64,000 bases of DNA from Canna indica (taxonomy: Eukaryota > Streptophyta > Magnoliopsida > Zingiberales > Cannaceae), in the NCBI GenBank assembly GCA_034359265.1, contig CP136893.1, forward strand, positions 51,037,501-51,101,500. Reading direction: 5' to 3'. Below the pieces are notes generated by a model. That model saw only the letters and a list, made by a program, of their open reading frames with translations, had not been told where the DNA came from and ran no database searches. Numbering within the stretch: the first letter of the stretch is position 1; each line of letters opens with the position of its first letter. Below are positions 11,743 through 24,337 of this stretch, one piece after another. Position numbers and translations under genes: made by a program.

Positions 11743-13032
11743 ATGTTCTGGAGACGCTCGGGACTCAGATTTCTGGTCGTTTCGAACCGATACCCCGAAG
11801 TTCAATCAGTCGGCTTCGTTCAAGATTCTATTCCAAAAAGCGTGCCATTCTTTGCATTAGTTTGTCAAAAATAACTCGATTAACAAATTCTCCCATCACA
11901 GTGAATGTTCTGCAGTCGCTCAGGTCACAGATTGTTGGGCGTTTCTAGCCGATACCCCGTAGTTCAATCAGTCGGCTTCGTTCAAGATTCTATTCGAAAA
12001 ATCGTGCAATTGTTTGCATTAGTTTGTCAAAATAACTCGATTAACAACTTCTCCCACCACAGTGAATATTCTTGAGTCGCTCGGGACTCAGATTTCTGGT
12101 CGTTTTGAACCGATACCCCGAAGTTCAATCAGTCGGCTTCGTTCATGATTCTATTCCAAAAAGCGTGCCATTCTTTGCATTAGTTTGTCAAAAATAACTC
12201 GATTAACAACTTCTCCCATCACAGTGAATGTTCTGGAGTCGCTCAGGTCACAGATTGTTGGGCGTTTCTAGCCGATACCCCGTAGTTCAATCAGTCGGCT
12301 TCGTTCAAGATTCTATTCGAAAAATCGTGCAATTGTTTGCATTAGTTTGTCAAAATAACTCGATTAACAACTTCTCCCATCACAGTGAATGTTTTGGAGT
12401 CGCTCGGGACTCAGATTTCTGGTCGTTTCGAACCGATACCCCGAAGTTCAATCAGTCGGCTTCGTTCATGATTCTATTCCAAAAAGCGTGCAATTCTTTG
12501 CATTAGTTTGTCAAAATAACTCGATTAACAACTTCTCCCACCACAGTGAATATTCTTGAGTCGCTCGGGACTCAGATTTCTGGTCGTTTCGAACCGATAC
12601 CCCGAAGTTCAATCAGTCGGCTTCGTTCATGATTCTATTCCAAAAAGCGTGCAATTCTTTGCATTAGTTTGTCAAAATAACTCGATTAACAACTTCTCCC
12701 ATCACAGTGAATGTTCTGCAGTCGCTCAGGTCACAGATTGTTGGGCGTTTCTAGCCGATACCCCGTAGTTCAATCAGTCGGCTTCGTTCAAGATTCTATT
12801 CGAAAAATCGTGCAATTGTTTGCATTAGTTTGTCAAAATAACTCGATTAACAACTTCTCCCATCACAGTGAATGTTTTGGAGTCGCTCGGGACTCAGATT
12901 TCTGGTCGTTTCGAACCGATACCCCGAAGTTCAATCAGTCGGCTTCGTTCATGATTCTATTCCAAAAAGCGTGCAATTCTTTGCATTAGTTTGTCAAAAT
13001 AACTCGATTAACAACTTCTCCCACCACAGTGA
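11743..13032. repeat. H-rich 8-mer HOR, copy 1 (1290 bp)
   Basis: Order and starts: A/K 11743, H 11905, G 12066, H 12228, B 12389, G 12550, H 12711, B 12872. H monomers carry a third head type (CAGGTCACAGATTGTTGGG and CCCCGTAG) not found in HOR1, so the array changes composition sharply here. H occurs in two forms, CTGGAGTC (12228) and CTGCAGTC (11905 and 12711). The first monomer contains AACAAATTCTCCC in place of AACAACTTCTCCC, a marker repeated exactly 1290 bp later. Confidence 0.92.
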
Positions 13033-14322
13033 ATATTCTTGAGACGCTCGGGACTCAGATTTCTGGTCGTTTCGAACCGATACCCCGAAGTTCAATCAGT
13101 CGGCTTCGTTCAAGATTCTATTCCAAAAAGCGTGCCATTCTTTGCATTAGTTTGTCAAAAATAACTCGATTAACAAATTCTCCCATCACAGTGAATGTTC
13201 TGCAGTCGCTCAGGTCACAGATTGTTGGGCGTTTCTAGCCGATACCCCGTAGTTCAATCAGTCGGCTTCGTTCAAGATTCTATTCGAAAAATCGTGCAAT
13301 TGTTTGCATTAGTTTGTCAAAATAACTCGATTAACAACTTCTCCCACCACAGTGAATATTCTTGAGTCGCTCGGGACTCAGATTTCTGGTCGTTTCGAAC
13401 CGATACCCCGAAGTTCAATCAGTCGGCTTCGTTCATGATTCTATTCCAAAAAGCGTGCCATTCTTTGCATTAGTTTGTCAAAAATAACTCGATTAACAAC
13501 TTCTCCCATCACAGTGAATGTTCTGGAGTCGCTCAGGTCACAGATTGTTGGGCGTTTCTAGCCGATACCCCGTAGTTCAATCAGTCGGCTTCGTTCAAGA
13601 TTCTATTCGAAAAATCGTGCAATTGTTTGCATTAGTTTGTCAAAATAACTCGATTAACAACTTCTCCCATCACAGTGAATGTTTTGGAGTCGCTCGGGAC
13701 TCAGATTTCTGGTCGTTTCGAACCGATACCCCGAAGTTCAATCAGTCGGCTTCGTTCATGATTCTATTCCAAAAAGCGTGCAATTCTTTGCATTAGTTTG
13801 TCAAAATAACTCGATTAACAACTTCTCCCACCACAGTGAATATTCTTGAGTCGCTCGGGACTCAGATTTCTGGTCGTTTCGAACCGATACCCCGAAGTTC
13901 AATCAGTCGGCTTCGTTCATGATTCTATTCCAAAAAGCGTGCAATTCTTTGCATTAGTTTGTCAAAATAACTCGATTAACAACTTCTCCCATCACAGTGA
14001 ATGTTCTGGAGTCGCTCAGGTCACAGATTGTTGGGCGTTTCTAGCCGATACCCCGTAGTTCAATCAGTCGGCTTCGTTCAAGATTCTATTCGAAAAATCG
14101 TGCAATTGTTTGCATTAGTTTGTCAAAATAACTCGATTAACAACTTCTCCCATCACAGTGAATGTTTTGGAGTCGCTCGGGACTCAGATTTCTGGTTGTT
14201 TCGAACCGATACCCCGAAGTTCAATCAGTCGGCTTCGTTCATGATTCTATTCCAAAAAGCGTGCAATTCTTTGCATTAGTTTGTCAAAATAACTCGATTA
14301 ACAACTTCTCCCACCACAGTGA
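13033..14322. repeat. H-rich 8-mer HOR, copy 2 (1290 bp)
   Basis: Starts: hybrid 13033, H 13195, G 13356, H 13518, B 13679, G 13840, H 14001, B 14162. It repeats the previous 1290 bp including the AACAAATTC marker. Differences: the first monomer begins ATATTCTTGAGAC (G start joined to A/K), the H at 14001 reads CTGGAG where its partner at 12711 reads CTGCAG, and the B at 14162 carries a CpG transition at 14197 (GGTTGTTTCG). Confidence 0.92.
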
Positions 14323-15452
14323 ATATTCTTGAGTCGCTCGGGACTCAGATTTCTGGTCGTTTCGAACCGATACCCCGAAGTTCAATCAGTCGGCTTCGTT
14401 CATGATTCTATTCCAAAAAGCGTGCAATTCTTTGCATTAGTTTGTCAAAATAACTCGATTAACAACTTCTCCCATCACAGTGAATGTTCTTGAGTCGCTC
14501 GGGACTCAGATTTCTGGTCGTTTCGAACCGATACCCCGAAGTTCAATCAGTCGGCTTCGTTCAAGATTCTATTCCAAAAAGCGTGCCATTCTTTGCATTA
14601 GTTTGTCAAAAATAACTCGATTATCAACTTCTCCCATCACAGTGAATGTTCTGCAGTCGCTCGGGTCACATATTGCTGGGCGTTTCTAGCCGATACCTCG
14701 AAGTTCAATCAATCGGCTTCGTTCATGATTCTATTCCAAAAATCGTGCAATTCTTTGCATTAGTTTGTCAAAATAACTCGATTAACAACTTCTCCCACCC
14801 CAGTGAATATTCTTGAGTCGCTCGGGACTCAGATTTCTGGTCGTTTCGAACCGATACCCCAAAGTTCAATCAGTCGGCTTCGTTCATGATTCTATTCCAA
14901 AAAGCGTGCAATTCTTTGCATTAGTTTGTCAAAATAACTCGATTAACAACTTCTCCCATCACAGTGAATGTTCTTGAGTCGCTCGGGACTCAGATTTCTG
15001 GTCGTTTCGAACCGATACCCCGAAGTTCAATCAGTCGGCTTCGTTCAAGATTCTATTCCAAAAAGCGTGCCATTCTTTGCATTAGTTTGTCAAAAATAAC
15101 TCGATTAACAACTTCTCCCATCACAGTGAATGTTCTGCAGTCGCTCGGGTCACATATTGCTGGGCGTTTCTAGCCGATACCTCGAAGTTCAATCAATCGG
15201 CTTCGTTCATGATTCTATTCCAAAAATCGTGCAATTCTTTGCATTAGTTTGTCAAAATAACTCGATTAACAACTTCTCCCACCCCAGTGAATATTCTTGA
15301 GTCGCTCGGGACTCAGATTTCTGGTCGTTTCGAACCGATACCCCAAAGTTCAATCAGTCGGCTTCGTTCATGATTCTATTCCAAAAAGCGTGCCATTCTT
15401 TGCATTAGTTTGTCAAAAATAACCCGATTAACAACTTCTCCCATCACAGTGA
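14323..15452. repeat. 7-monomer linker G K C G K C G of HOR2 cycle 1
   Basis: Starts: G 14323, K 14484, C 14646, G 14807, K 14968, C 15130, G 15291. The pair K-C-G is present twice at a spacing of 484 bp and is the same trimer that multiplies in HOR3. G monomers here follow CACCCCAG and read CCCCAAAG. The first K contains ATTATCAAC instead of ATTAACAAC. The same seven monomers recur at 19977-21106. Confidence 0.92.
14491..14508. other. Perfect 6-bp dyad in K and G monomers (example site)
   Basis: TGAGTC, six bases, then GACTCA form a perfect inverted repeat in monomers starting CTTGAGTC (classes G and K). In B and D monomers (TGGAGTC) only five base pairs remain. In A and F monomers (GAGAC) the symmetry is broken, and in C, E and H the right arm is replaced. 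The site shown is in the K monomer at 14484; it recurs at monomer positions 8-25 of nearly every G and K monomer. Whether a protein binds it is unknown. Confidence 0.6.
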
Positions 15453-16745
15453 ATGTTCTGGAGTCGCTCAGGTCACAGATTGTTGGGCGTTTCTAGCCGA
15501 TACCCCGTAGTTCAGTCAATCGGCTTCGTTCAAGATTCTATTCGAAAAATCGTGCAATTGTTTGCATTAGTTTGTCAAAATAACTCGATTAACAACTTCT
15601 CCCATCACAGTGAATGTTTTGGAGTCGCTCGGGACTCAGATTTCTGGTCGTTTCGAACCGATACCCCGAAGTTCAATCAGTCGGCTTCGTTCATGATTCT
15701 ATTCCAAAAAGCGTGCAATTCTTTGCATTAGTTTGTCAAAATAACTCGATTAACAACTTCTCCCACCACAGTGAATATTCTTGAGTCGCTCGGGACTCAG
15801 ATTTCTGGTCGTTTCGAACCGATACCCCGAAGTTCAATCAGTCGGCTTCGTTCATGATTCTATTCCAAAAAGCGTGCCATTCTTTGCATTAGTTTGTCAA
15901 AAATAACTCGATTAACAACTTCTCCCATTACAGTGAATGTTCTGCAGTCGCTCGGGTCACATATTGCTGGGCGTTTCTAGCCGATACCTCGAAGTTCAAT
16001 CAGTCGGCTTCGTTCATGATTCTATTCTAAAAATCGTGCAATTCTTTGCATTAGTTTGTCAAAATAACTCGATTAACAACTTCTCCCACCACAGTGAATA
16101 TTCTTGAGTCGCTCGGGACTCAGATTTCTGGTCGTTTCGAACCGATACCCCGAAGTTCAATCAGTCGGCTTCGTTCATGATTCTATTCCAAAAAGCGTGC
16201 CATTCTTTGCATTAGTTTGTCAAAAATAACTCGATTAACAACTTCTCCCATCACAGTGAATGTTCTGCAGTCGCTCGGGTCACATATTGCTGGGCGTTTC
16301 TAGCCATTACCTCGAAGTTCAATCAGTCGGCTTCGTTCAAGATTCTATTCCAAATAGCGTGCAATTCTTTGCATTAGTCTGTAAAAAATAACTCGATTAA
16401 CAACTTCTCCCATCACAGTGAATGTTCTGTAGACGCTCGGGACTCAGATTTCTGGTCGTTTCGAACCGATACCCCGAAGTTCAATCAGTCAGCTTCGTTC
16501 ATGATTCTATTCCAAAAAGCGTGCAATTCTTTGCATTAGTTTGTCAAAAATAACTCGATTATCAATTTCTCCCATCACAGTGAATGTTCTGGAGACGCTC
16601 GGGACTCAGATTTCTGGTCGTTTCGAACCGATACCCCGAAGTTCAATCAGTCGGCTTCGTTCATGATTCTATTCCAAAAAGCGTGCAATTCTTTGCATTA
16701 GTTTGTCAAAAATAACTCGATTAACAACTTCTCCCATCACAGTGA
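15453..16745. repeat. HOR2 8-mer, cycle 1 copy 1 (1293 bp)
   Basis: Starts: H 15453, B 15614, G 15775, C 15937, G 16098, C 16260, F' 16422, A/B 16584. Diagnostic features are CCATTACAG before the first C, TCTAGCCATTACC in the second C, and ATTATCAATTTCTCC at the end of F'. The unit combines the C-G and C-F' neighbours seen in HOR1 with an H-B start, so it is a recombined relative of both earlier units. Confidence 0.95.
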
Positions 16746-18038
16746 ATGTTCTGGAGTCGCTCAGGTCACAGATTGTTGGGCGTTTCTAGCCGATACCCCG
16801 TAGTTCAGTCAATCGGCTTCGTTCAAGATTCTATTCGAAAAATCGTGCAATTGTTTGCATTAGTTTGTCAAAATAACTCGATTAACAACTTCTCCCATCA
16901 CAGTGAATGTTTTGGAGTCGCTCGGGACTCAGATTTCTGGTCGTTTCGAACCGATACCCCGAAGTTCAATCAGTCGGCTTCGTTCATGATTCTATTCCAA
17001 AAAGCGTGCAATTCTTTGCATTAGTTTGTCAAAATAACTCGATTAACAACTTCTCCCACCACAGTGAATATTCTTGAGTCGCTCGGGACTCAGATTTCTG
17101 GTCGTTTCGAACCGATACCCCAAAGTTCAATCAGTCGGCTCCGTTCATGATTCTATTCCAAAAAGCGTGCCATTCTTTGCATTAGTTTGTCAAAAATAAC
17201 TCGATTAACAACTTCTCCCATTACAGTGAATGTTCTGCAGTCGCTCGGGTCACATATTGCTGGGCGTTTCTAGCCGATACCTCGAAGTTCAATCAGTCGG
17301 CTTCGTTCATGATTCTATTCTAAAAATCGTGCAATTCTTTGCATTAGTTTGTCAAAATAACTCGATTAACAACTTCTCCCACCACAGTGAATATTCTTGA
17401 GTCGCTCGGGACTCAGATTTCTGGTCGTTTCGAACCGATACCCCGAAGTTCAATCAGTCGGCTTCGTTCATGATTCTATTCCAAAAAGCGTGCCATTCTT
17501 TGCATTAGTTTGTCAAAAATAACTCGATTAACAACTTCTCCCATCACAGTGAATGTTCTGCAGTCGCTCGGGTCACATATTGCTGGGCGTTTCTAGCCAT
17601 TACCTCGAAGTTCAATCAGTCGGCTTCGTTCAAGATTCTATTCCAAATAGCGTGCAATTCTTTGCATTAGTCTGTAAAAAATAACTCGATTAACAACTTC
17701 TCCCATCACAGTGAATGTTCTGTAGACGCTCGGGACTCAGATTTCTGGTCGTTTCGAACCGATACCCCGAAGTTCAATCAGTCAGCTTCGTTCATGATTC
17801 TATTCCAAAAAGCGTGCAATTCTTTGCATTAGTTTGTCAAAAATAACTCGATTATCAATTTCTCCCATCACAGTGAATGTTCTGGAGACGCTCGGGACTC
17901 AGATTTCTGGTCGTTTCGAACCGATACCCCGAAGTTCAATCAGTCGGCTTCGTTCATGATTCTATTCCAAAAAGCGTGCAATTCTTTGCATTAGTTTGTC
18001 AAAAATAACTCGATTAACAACTTCTCCCATCACAGTGA
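16746..18038. repeat. HOR2 8-mer, cycle 1 copy 2 (1293 bp)
   Basis: Same 8-monomer order, carrying all the diagnostic features of copy 1. Private changes lie in its first G monomer: CCCCAAAG near 17122 and GGCTCCGTTC with C at 17141. I did not see these in the other four HOR2 copies. Confidence 0.95.
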
Positions 18039-19331
18039 ATGTTCTGGAGTCGCTCAGGTCACAGATTGTTGGGCGTTTCTAGCCGATACCCCGTAGTTCA
18101 GTCAATCGGCTTCGTTCAAGATTCTATTCGAAAAATCGTGCAATTGTTTGCATTAGTTTGTCAAAATAACTCGATTAACAACTTCTCCCATCACAGTGAA
18201 TGTTTTGGAGTCGCTCGGGACTCAGATTTCTGGTCGTTTCGAACCGATACCCCGAAGTTCAATCAGTCGGCTTCGTTCATGATTCTATTCCAAAAAGCGT
18301 GCAATTCTTTGCATTAGTTTGTCAAAATAACTCGATTAACAACTTCTCCCACCACAGTGAATATTCTTGAGTCGCTCGGGACTCAGATTTCTGGTCGTTT
18401 CGAACCGATACCCCGAAGTTCAATCAGTCGGCTTCGTTCATGATTCTATTCCAAAAAGCGTGCCATTCTTTGCATTAGTTTGTCAAAAATAACTCGATTA
18501 ACAACTTCTCCCATTACAGTGAATGTTCTGCAGTCGCTCGGGTCACATATTGCTGGGCGTTTCTAGCCGATACCTCGAAGTTCAATCAGTCGGCTTCGTT
18601 CATGATTCTATTCTAAAAATCGTGCAATTCTTTGCATTAGTTTGTCAAAATAACTCGATTAACAACTTCTCCCACCACAGTGAATATTCTTGAGTCGCTC
18701 GGGACTCAGATTTCTGGTCGTTTCGAACCGATACCCCGAAGTTCAATCAGTCGGCTTCGTTCATGATTCTATTCCAAAAAGCGTGCCATTCTTTGCATTA
18801 GTTTGTCAAAAATAACTCGATTAACAACTTCTCCCATCACAGTGAATGTTCTGCAGTCGCTCGGGTCACATATTGCTGGGCGTTTCTAGCCATTACCTCG
18901 AAGTTCAATCAGTCGGCTTCGTTCAAGATTCTATTCCAAATAGCGTGCAATTCTTTGCATTAGTCTGTAAAAAATAACTCGATTAACAACTTCTCCCATC
19001 ACAGTGAATGTTCTGTAGACGCTCGGGACTCAGATTTCTGGTCGTTTCGAACCGATACCCCGAAGTTCAATCAGTCAGCTTCGTTCATGATTCTATTCCA
19101 AAAAGCGTGCAATTCTTTGCATTAGTTTGTCAAAAATAACTCGATTATCAATTTCTCCCATCACAGTGAATGTTCTGGAGACGCTCGGGACTCAGATTTC
19201 TGGTCGTTTCGAACCGATACCCCGAAGTTCAATCAGTCGGCTTCGTTCATGATTCTATTCCAAAAAGCGTGCAATTCTTTGCATTAGTTTGTCAAAAATA
19301 ACTCGATTAACAACTTCTCCCAGCACAGTGA
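18039..19331. repeat. HOR2 8-mer, cycle 1 copy 3 (1293 bp)
   Basis: Same order as the two preceding copies. It ends in CCCAGCACAG just before 19332, where the other copies end in CCCATCACAG. The same CAGCACAG occurs before 23693 and before 25954, so it marks the last HOR2 copy of each cycle. Confidence 0.95.
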
Positions 19332-19976
19332 ATGTTCTGGAGTCGCTCAGGTCACAGATTGTTGGGCGTTTCTAGCCGATACCCCGTAGTTCAATCAGTC
19401 GGCTTCGTTCAAGATTCTATTCGAAAAATCGTGCAATTGTTTGCATTAGTTTGTCAAAATAACTCGATTAACAACTTCTCCCATCACAGTGAATGTTTCG
19501 GAGTCGCTCGGGACTCAGATTTCTGGTCGTTTCGAACCGATACCCCGAAGTTCAATCAGTCGGCTTCGTTCATGATTCTATTCCAAAAAGCGTGCAATTC
19601 TTTGCATTAGTTTGTCAAAAATAACTCGATTAACAACTTCTCCCATCACAGTGAATGTTCTGGAGTCGCTCAGGTCACAGATTGTTGGGCGTTTCTAGCC
19701 GATACCCCGTAGTTCAATCAATCGGCTTCGTTCAAGATTCTATTCGAAAAATCGTGCAATTGTTTGCATTAGTTTGTCAAAATAACTCGATTAACAACTT
19801 CTCCCATCACAGTGAATGTTTTGGAGTCGCTCGGGACTCAGATTTCTGGTCGTTTCGAACCGATACCCCGAAGTTCAATCAGTCGGCTTCGTTCATGATT
19901 CTATTCCAAAAAGCGTGCAATTCTTTGCATTAGTTTGTCAAAATAACTCGATTAACAACTTCTCCCACCACAGTGA
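19332..19976. repeat. H B H B double pair closing HOR2 cycle 1
   Basis: Starts: H 19332, B 19493, H 19655, B 19816. The first B has TTTCGGAGTC, a change repeated at the matching B monomers of the next two cycles (near 23860 and 26120). The double pair ends the 5654-bp cycle that began at 14323. Confidence 0.9.
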
Positions 19977-21106
19977 ATATTCTTGAGTCGCTCGGGACTC
20001 AGATTTCTGGTCGTTTCGAACCGATACCCCGAAGTTCAATCAGTCGGCTTCGTTCATGATTCTATTCCAAAAAGCGTGCAATTCTTTGCATTAGTTTGTC
20101 AAAATAACTCGATTAACAACTTCTCCCATCACAGTGAATGTTCTTGAGTCGCTCGGGACTCAGATTTCTGGTCGTTTCGAACCGATACCCCGAAGTTCAA
20201 TCAGTCGGCTTCGTTCAAGATTCTATTCCAAAAAGCGTGCCATTCTTTGCATTAGTTTGTCAAAAATAACTCGATTATCAACTTCTCCCATCACAGTGAA
20301 TGTTCTGCAGTCGCTCGGGTCACATATTGCTGGGCGTTTCTAGCCGATACCTCGAAGTTCAATCAATCGGCTTCGTTCATGATTCTATTCCAAAAATCGT
20401 GCAATTCTTTGCATTAGTTTGTCAAAATAACTCGATTAACAACTTCTCCCACCCCAGTGAATATTCTTGAGTCGCTCGGGACTCAGATTTCTGGTCGTTT
20501 CGAACCGATACCCCAAAGTTCAATCAGTCGGCTTCGTTCATGATTCTATTCCAAAAAGCGTGCAATTCTTTGCATTAGTTTGTCAAAATAACTCGATTAA
20601 CAACTTCTCCCATCACAGTGAATGTTCTTGAGTCGCTCGGGACTCAGATTTCTGGTCGTTTCGAACCGATACCCCGAAGTTCAATCAGTCGGCTTCGTTC
20701 AAGATTCTATTCCAAAAAGCGTGCCATTCTTTGCATTAGTTTGTCAAAAATAACTCGATTAACAACTTCTCCCATCACAGTGAATGTTCTGCAGTCGCTC
20801 GGGTCACATATTGCTGGGCGTTTCTAGCCGATACCTCGAAGTTCAATCAATCGGCTTCGTTCATGATTCTATTCCAAAAATCGTGCAATTCTTTGCATTA
20901 GTTTGTCAAAATAACTCGATTAACAACTTCTCCCACCCCAGTGAATATTCTTGAGTCGCTCGGGACTCAGATTTCTGGTCGTTTCGAACCGATACCCCAA
21001 AGTTCAATCAGTCGGCTTCGTTCATGATTCTATTCCAAAAAGCGTGCCATTCTTTGCATTAGTTTGTCAAAAATAACTCGATTAACAACTTCTCCCATCA
21101 CAGTGA
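19977..21106. repeat. 7-monomer linker G K C G K C G of HOR2 cycle 2
   Basis: Starts: G 19977, K 20138, C 20300, G 20461, K 20622, C 20784, G 20945. It matches 14323-15452 at a distance of 5654 bp, including the ATTATCAAC in the first K. One difference is AACTCGATT here against AACCCGATT near 15424. Confidence 0.93.
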
Positions 21107-22399
21107 ATGTTCTGGAGTCGCTCAGGTCACAGATTGTTGGGCGTTTCTAGCCGATACCCCGTAGTTCAGTCAATCGGCTTCGTTCAAGATTCTATTCGAA
21201 AAATCGTGCAATTGTTTGCATTAGTTTGTCAAAATAACTCGATTAACAACTTCTCCCATCACAGTGAATGTTTTGGAGTCGCTCGGGACTCAGATTTCTG
21301 GTCGTTTCGAACCGATACCCCGAAGTTCAATCAGTCGGCTTCGTTCATGATTCTATTCCAAAAAGCGTGCAATTCTTTGCATTAGTTTGTCAAAATAACT
21401 CGATTAACAACTTCTCCCACCACAGTGAATATTCTTGAGTCGCTCGGGACTCAGATTTCTGGTCGTTTCGAACCGATACCCCGAAGTTCAATCAGTCGGC
21501 TTCGTTCATGATTCTATTCCAAAAAGCGTGCCATTCTTTGCATTAGTTTGTCAAAAATAACTCGATTAACAACTTCTCCCATTACAGTGAATGTTCTGCA
21601 GTCGCTCGGGTCACATATTGCTGGGCGTTTCTAGCCGATACCTCGAAGTTCAATCAGTCGGCTTCGTTCATGATTCTATTCTAAAAATCGTGCAATTCTT
21701 TGCATTAGTTTGTCAAAATAACTCGATTAACAACTTCTCCCACCACAGTGAATATTCTTGAGTCGCTCGGGACTCAGATTTCTGGTCGTTTCGAACCGAT
21801 ACCCCGAAGTTCAATCAGTCGGCTTCGTTCATGATTCTATTCCAAAAAGCGTGCCATTCTTTGCATTAGTTTGTCAAAAATAACTCGATTAACAACTTCT
21901 CCCATCACAGTGAATGTTCTGCAGTCGCTCGGGTCACATATTGCTGGGCGTTTCTAGCCATTACCTCGAAGTTCAATCAGTCGGCTTCGTTCAAGATTCT
22001 ATTCCAAATAGCGTGCAATTCTTTGCATTAGTCTGTAAAAAATAACTCGATTAACAACTTCTCCCATCACAGTGAATGTTCTGTAGACGCTCGGGACTCA
22101 GATTTCTGGTCGTTTCGAACCGATACCCCGAAGTTCAATCAGTCAGCTTCGTTCATGATTCTATTCCAAAAAGCGTGCAATTCTTTGCATTAGTTTGTCA
22201 AAAATAACTCGATTATCAATTTCTCCCATCACAGTGAATGTTCTGGAGACGCTCGGGACTCAGATTTCTGGTCGTTTCGAACCGATACCCCGAAGTTCAA
22301 TCAGTCGGCTTCGTTCATGATTCTATTCCAAAAAGCGTGCAATTCTTTGCATTAGTTTGTCAAAAATAACTCGATTAACAACTTCTCCCATCACAGTGA
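21107..22399. repeat. HOR2 8-mer, cycle 2 copy 1 (1293 bp)
   Basis: H B G C G C F' A/B in the same order and with the same diagnostic CCATTACAG, TCTAGCCATTACC and ATTATCAATTTC features as the cycle 1 copies. It starts 5654 bp after the first HOR2 copy at 15453. Confidence 0.95.
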
Positions 22400-23692
22400 A
22401 TGTTCTGGAGTCGCTCAGGTCACAGATTGTTGGGCGTTTCTAGCCGATACCCCGTAGTTCAGTCAATCGGCTTCGTTCAAGATTCTATTCGAAAAATCGT
22501 GCAATTGTTTGCATTAGTTTGTCAAAATAACTCGATTAACAACTTCTCCCATCACAGTGAATGTTTTGGAGTCGCTCGGGACTCAGATTTCTGGTCGTTT
22601 CGAACCGATACCCCGAAGTTCAATCAGTCGGCTTCGTTCATGATTCTATTCCAAAAAGCGTGCAATTCTTTGCATTAGTTTGTCAAAATAACTCGATTAA
22701 CAACTTCTCCCACCACAGTGAATATTCTTGAGTCGCTCGGGACTCAGATTTCTGGTCGTTTCGAACCGATACCCCGAAGTTCAATCAGTCGGCTTCGTTC
22801 ATGATTCTATTCCAAAAAGCGTGCCATTCTTTGCATTAGTTTGTCAAAAATAACTCGATTAACAACTTCTCCCATTACAGTGAATGTTCTGCAGTCGCTC
22901 GGGTCACATATTGCTGGGCGTTTCTAGCCGATACCTCGAAGTTCAATCAGTCGGCTTCGTTCATGATTCTATTCTAAAAATCGTGCAATTCTTTGCATTA
23001 GTTTGTCAAAATAACTCGATTAACAACTTCTCCCACCACAGTGAATATTCTTGAGTCGCTCGGGACTCAGATTTCTGGTCGTTTCGAACCGATACCCCGA
23101 AGTTCAATCAGTCGGCTTCGTTCATGATTCTATTCCAAAAAGCGTGCCATTCTTTGCATTAGTTTGTCAAAAATAACTCGATTAACAACTTCTCCCATCA
23201 CAGTGAATGTTCTGCAGTCGCTCGGGTCACATATTGCTGGGCGTTTCTAGCCATTACCTCGAAGTTCAATCAGTCGGCTTCGTTCAAGATTCTATTCCAA
23301 ATAGCGTGCAATTCTTTGCATTAGTCTGTAAAAAATAACTCGATTAACAACTTCTCCCATCACAGTGAATGTTCTGTAGACGCTCGGGACTCAGATTTCT
23401 GGTCGTTTCGAACCGATACCCCGAAGTTCAATCAGTCAGCTTCGTTCATGATTCTATTCCAAAAAGCGTGCAATTCTTTGCATTAGTTTGTCAAAAATAA
23501 CTCGATTATCAATTTCTCCCATCACAGTGAATGTTCTGGAGACGCTCGGGACTCAGATTTCTGGTCGTTTCGAACCGATACCCCGAAGTTCAATCAGTCG
23601 GCTTCGTTCATGATTCTATTCCAAAAAGCGTGCAATTCTTTGCATTAGTTTGTCAAAAATAACTCGATTAACAACTTCTCCCAGCACAGTGA
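22400..23692. repeat. HOR2 8-mer, cycle 2 copy 2 (1293 bp)
   Basis: Same order and markers. It ends in CCCAGCACAG like the last copy of cycle 1. Cycle 2 thus has two 8-mers where cycle 1 has three, and this accounts exactly for the difference between the two cycle lengths (5654 minus 4361 is 1293). Confidence 0.95.
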
Positions 23693-24337
23693 ATGTTCTG
23701 GAGTCGCTCAGGTCACAGATTGTTGGGCGTTTCTAGCCGATACCCCGTAGTTCAATCAGTCGGCTTCGTTCAAGATTCTATTCGAAAAATCGTGCAATTG
23801 TTTGCATTAGTTTGTCAAAATAACTCGATTAACAACTTCTCCCATCACAGTGAATGTTTCGGAGTCGCTCGGGACTCAGATTTCTGGTCGTTTCGAACCG
23901 ATACCCCGAAGTTCAATCAGTCGGCTTCGTTCATGATTCTATTCCAAAAAGCGTGCAATTCTTTGCATTAGTTTGTCAAAAATAACTCGATTAACAACTT
24001 CTCCCATCACAGTGAATGTTCTGGAGTCGCTCAGGTCACAGATTGTTGGGCGTTTCTAGCCGATACCCCGTAGTTCAATCAATCGGCTTCGTTCAAGATT
24101 CTATTCGAAAAATCGTGCAATTGTTTGCATTAGTTTGTCAAAATAACTCGATTAACAACTTCTCCCATCACAGTGAATGTTTTGGAGTCGCTCGGGACTC
24201 AGATTTCTGGTCGTTTCGAACCGATACCCCGAAGTTCAATCAGTCGGCTTCGTTCATGATTCTATTCCAAAAAGCGTGCAATTCTTTGCATTAGTTTGTC
24301 AAAATAACTCGATTAACAACTTCTCCCACCACAGTGA
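23693..24337. repeat. H B H B double pair closing HOR2 cycle 2
   Basis: Starts: H 23693, B 23854, H 24016, B 24177. It matches 19332-19976 at a distance of 4361 bp, including TTTCGGAGTC in the first B. It closes the 4361-bp cycle that began at 19977. Confidence 0.92.
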
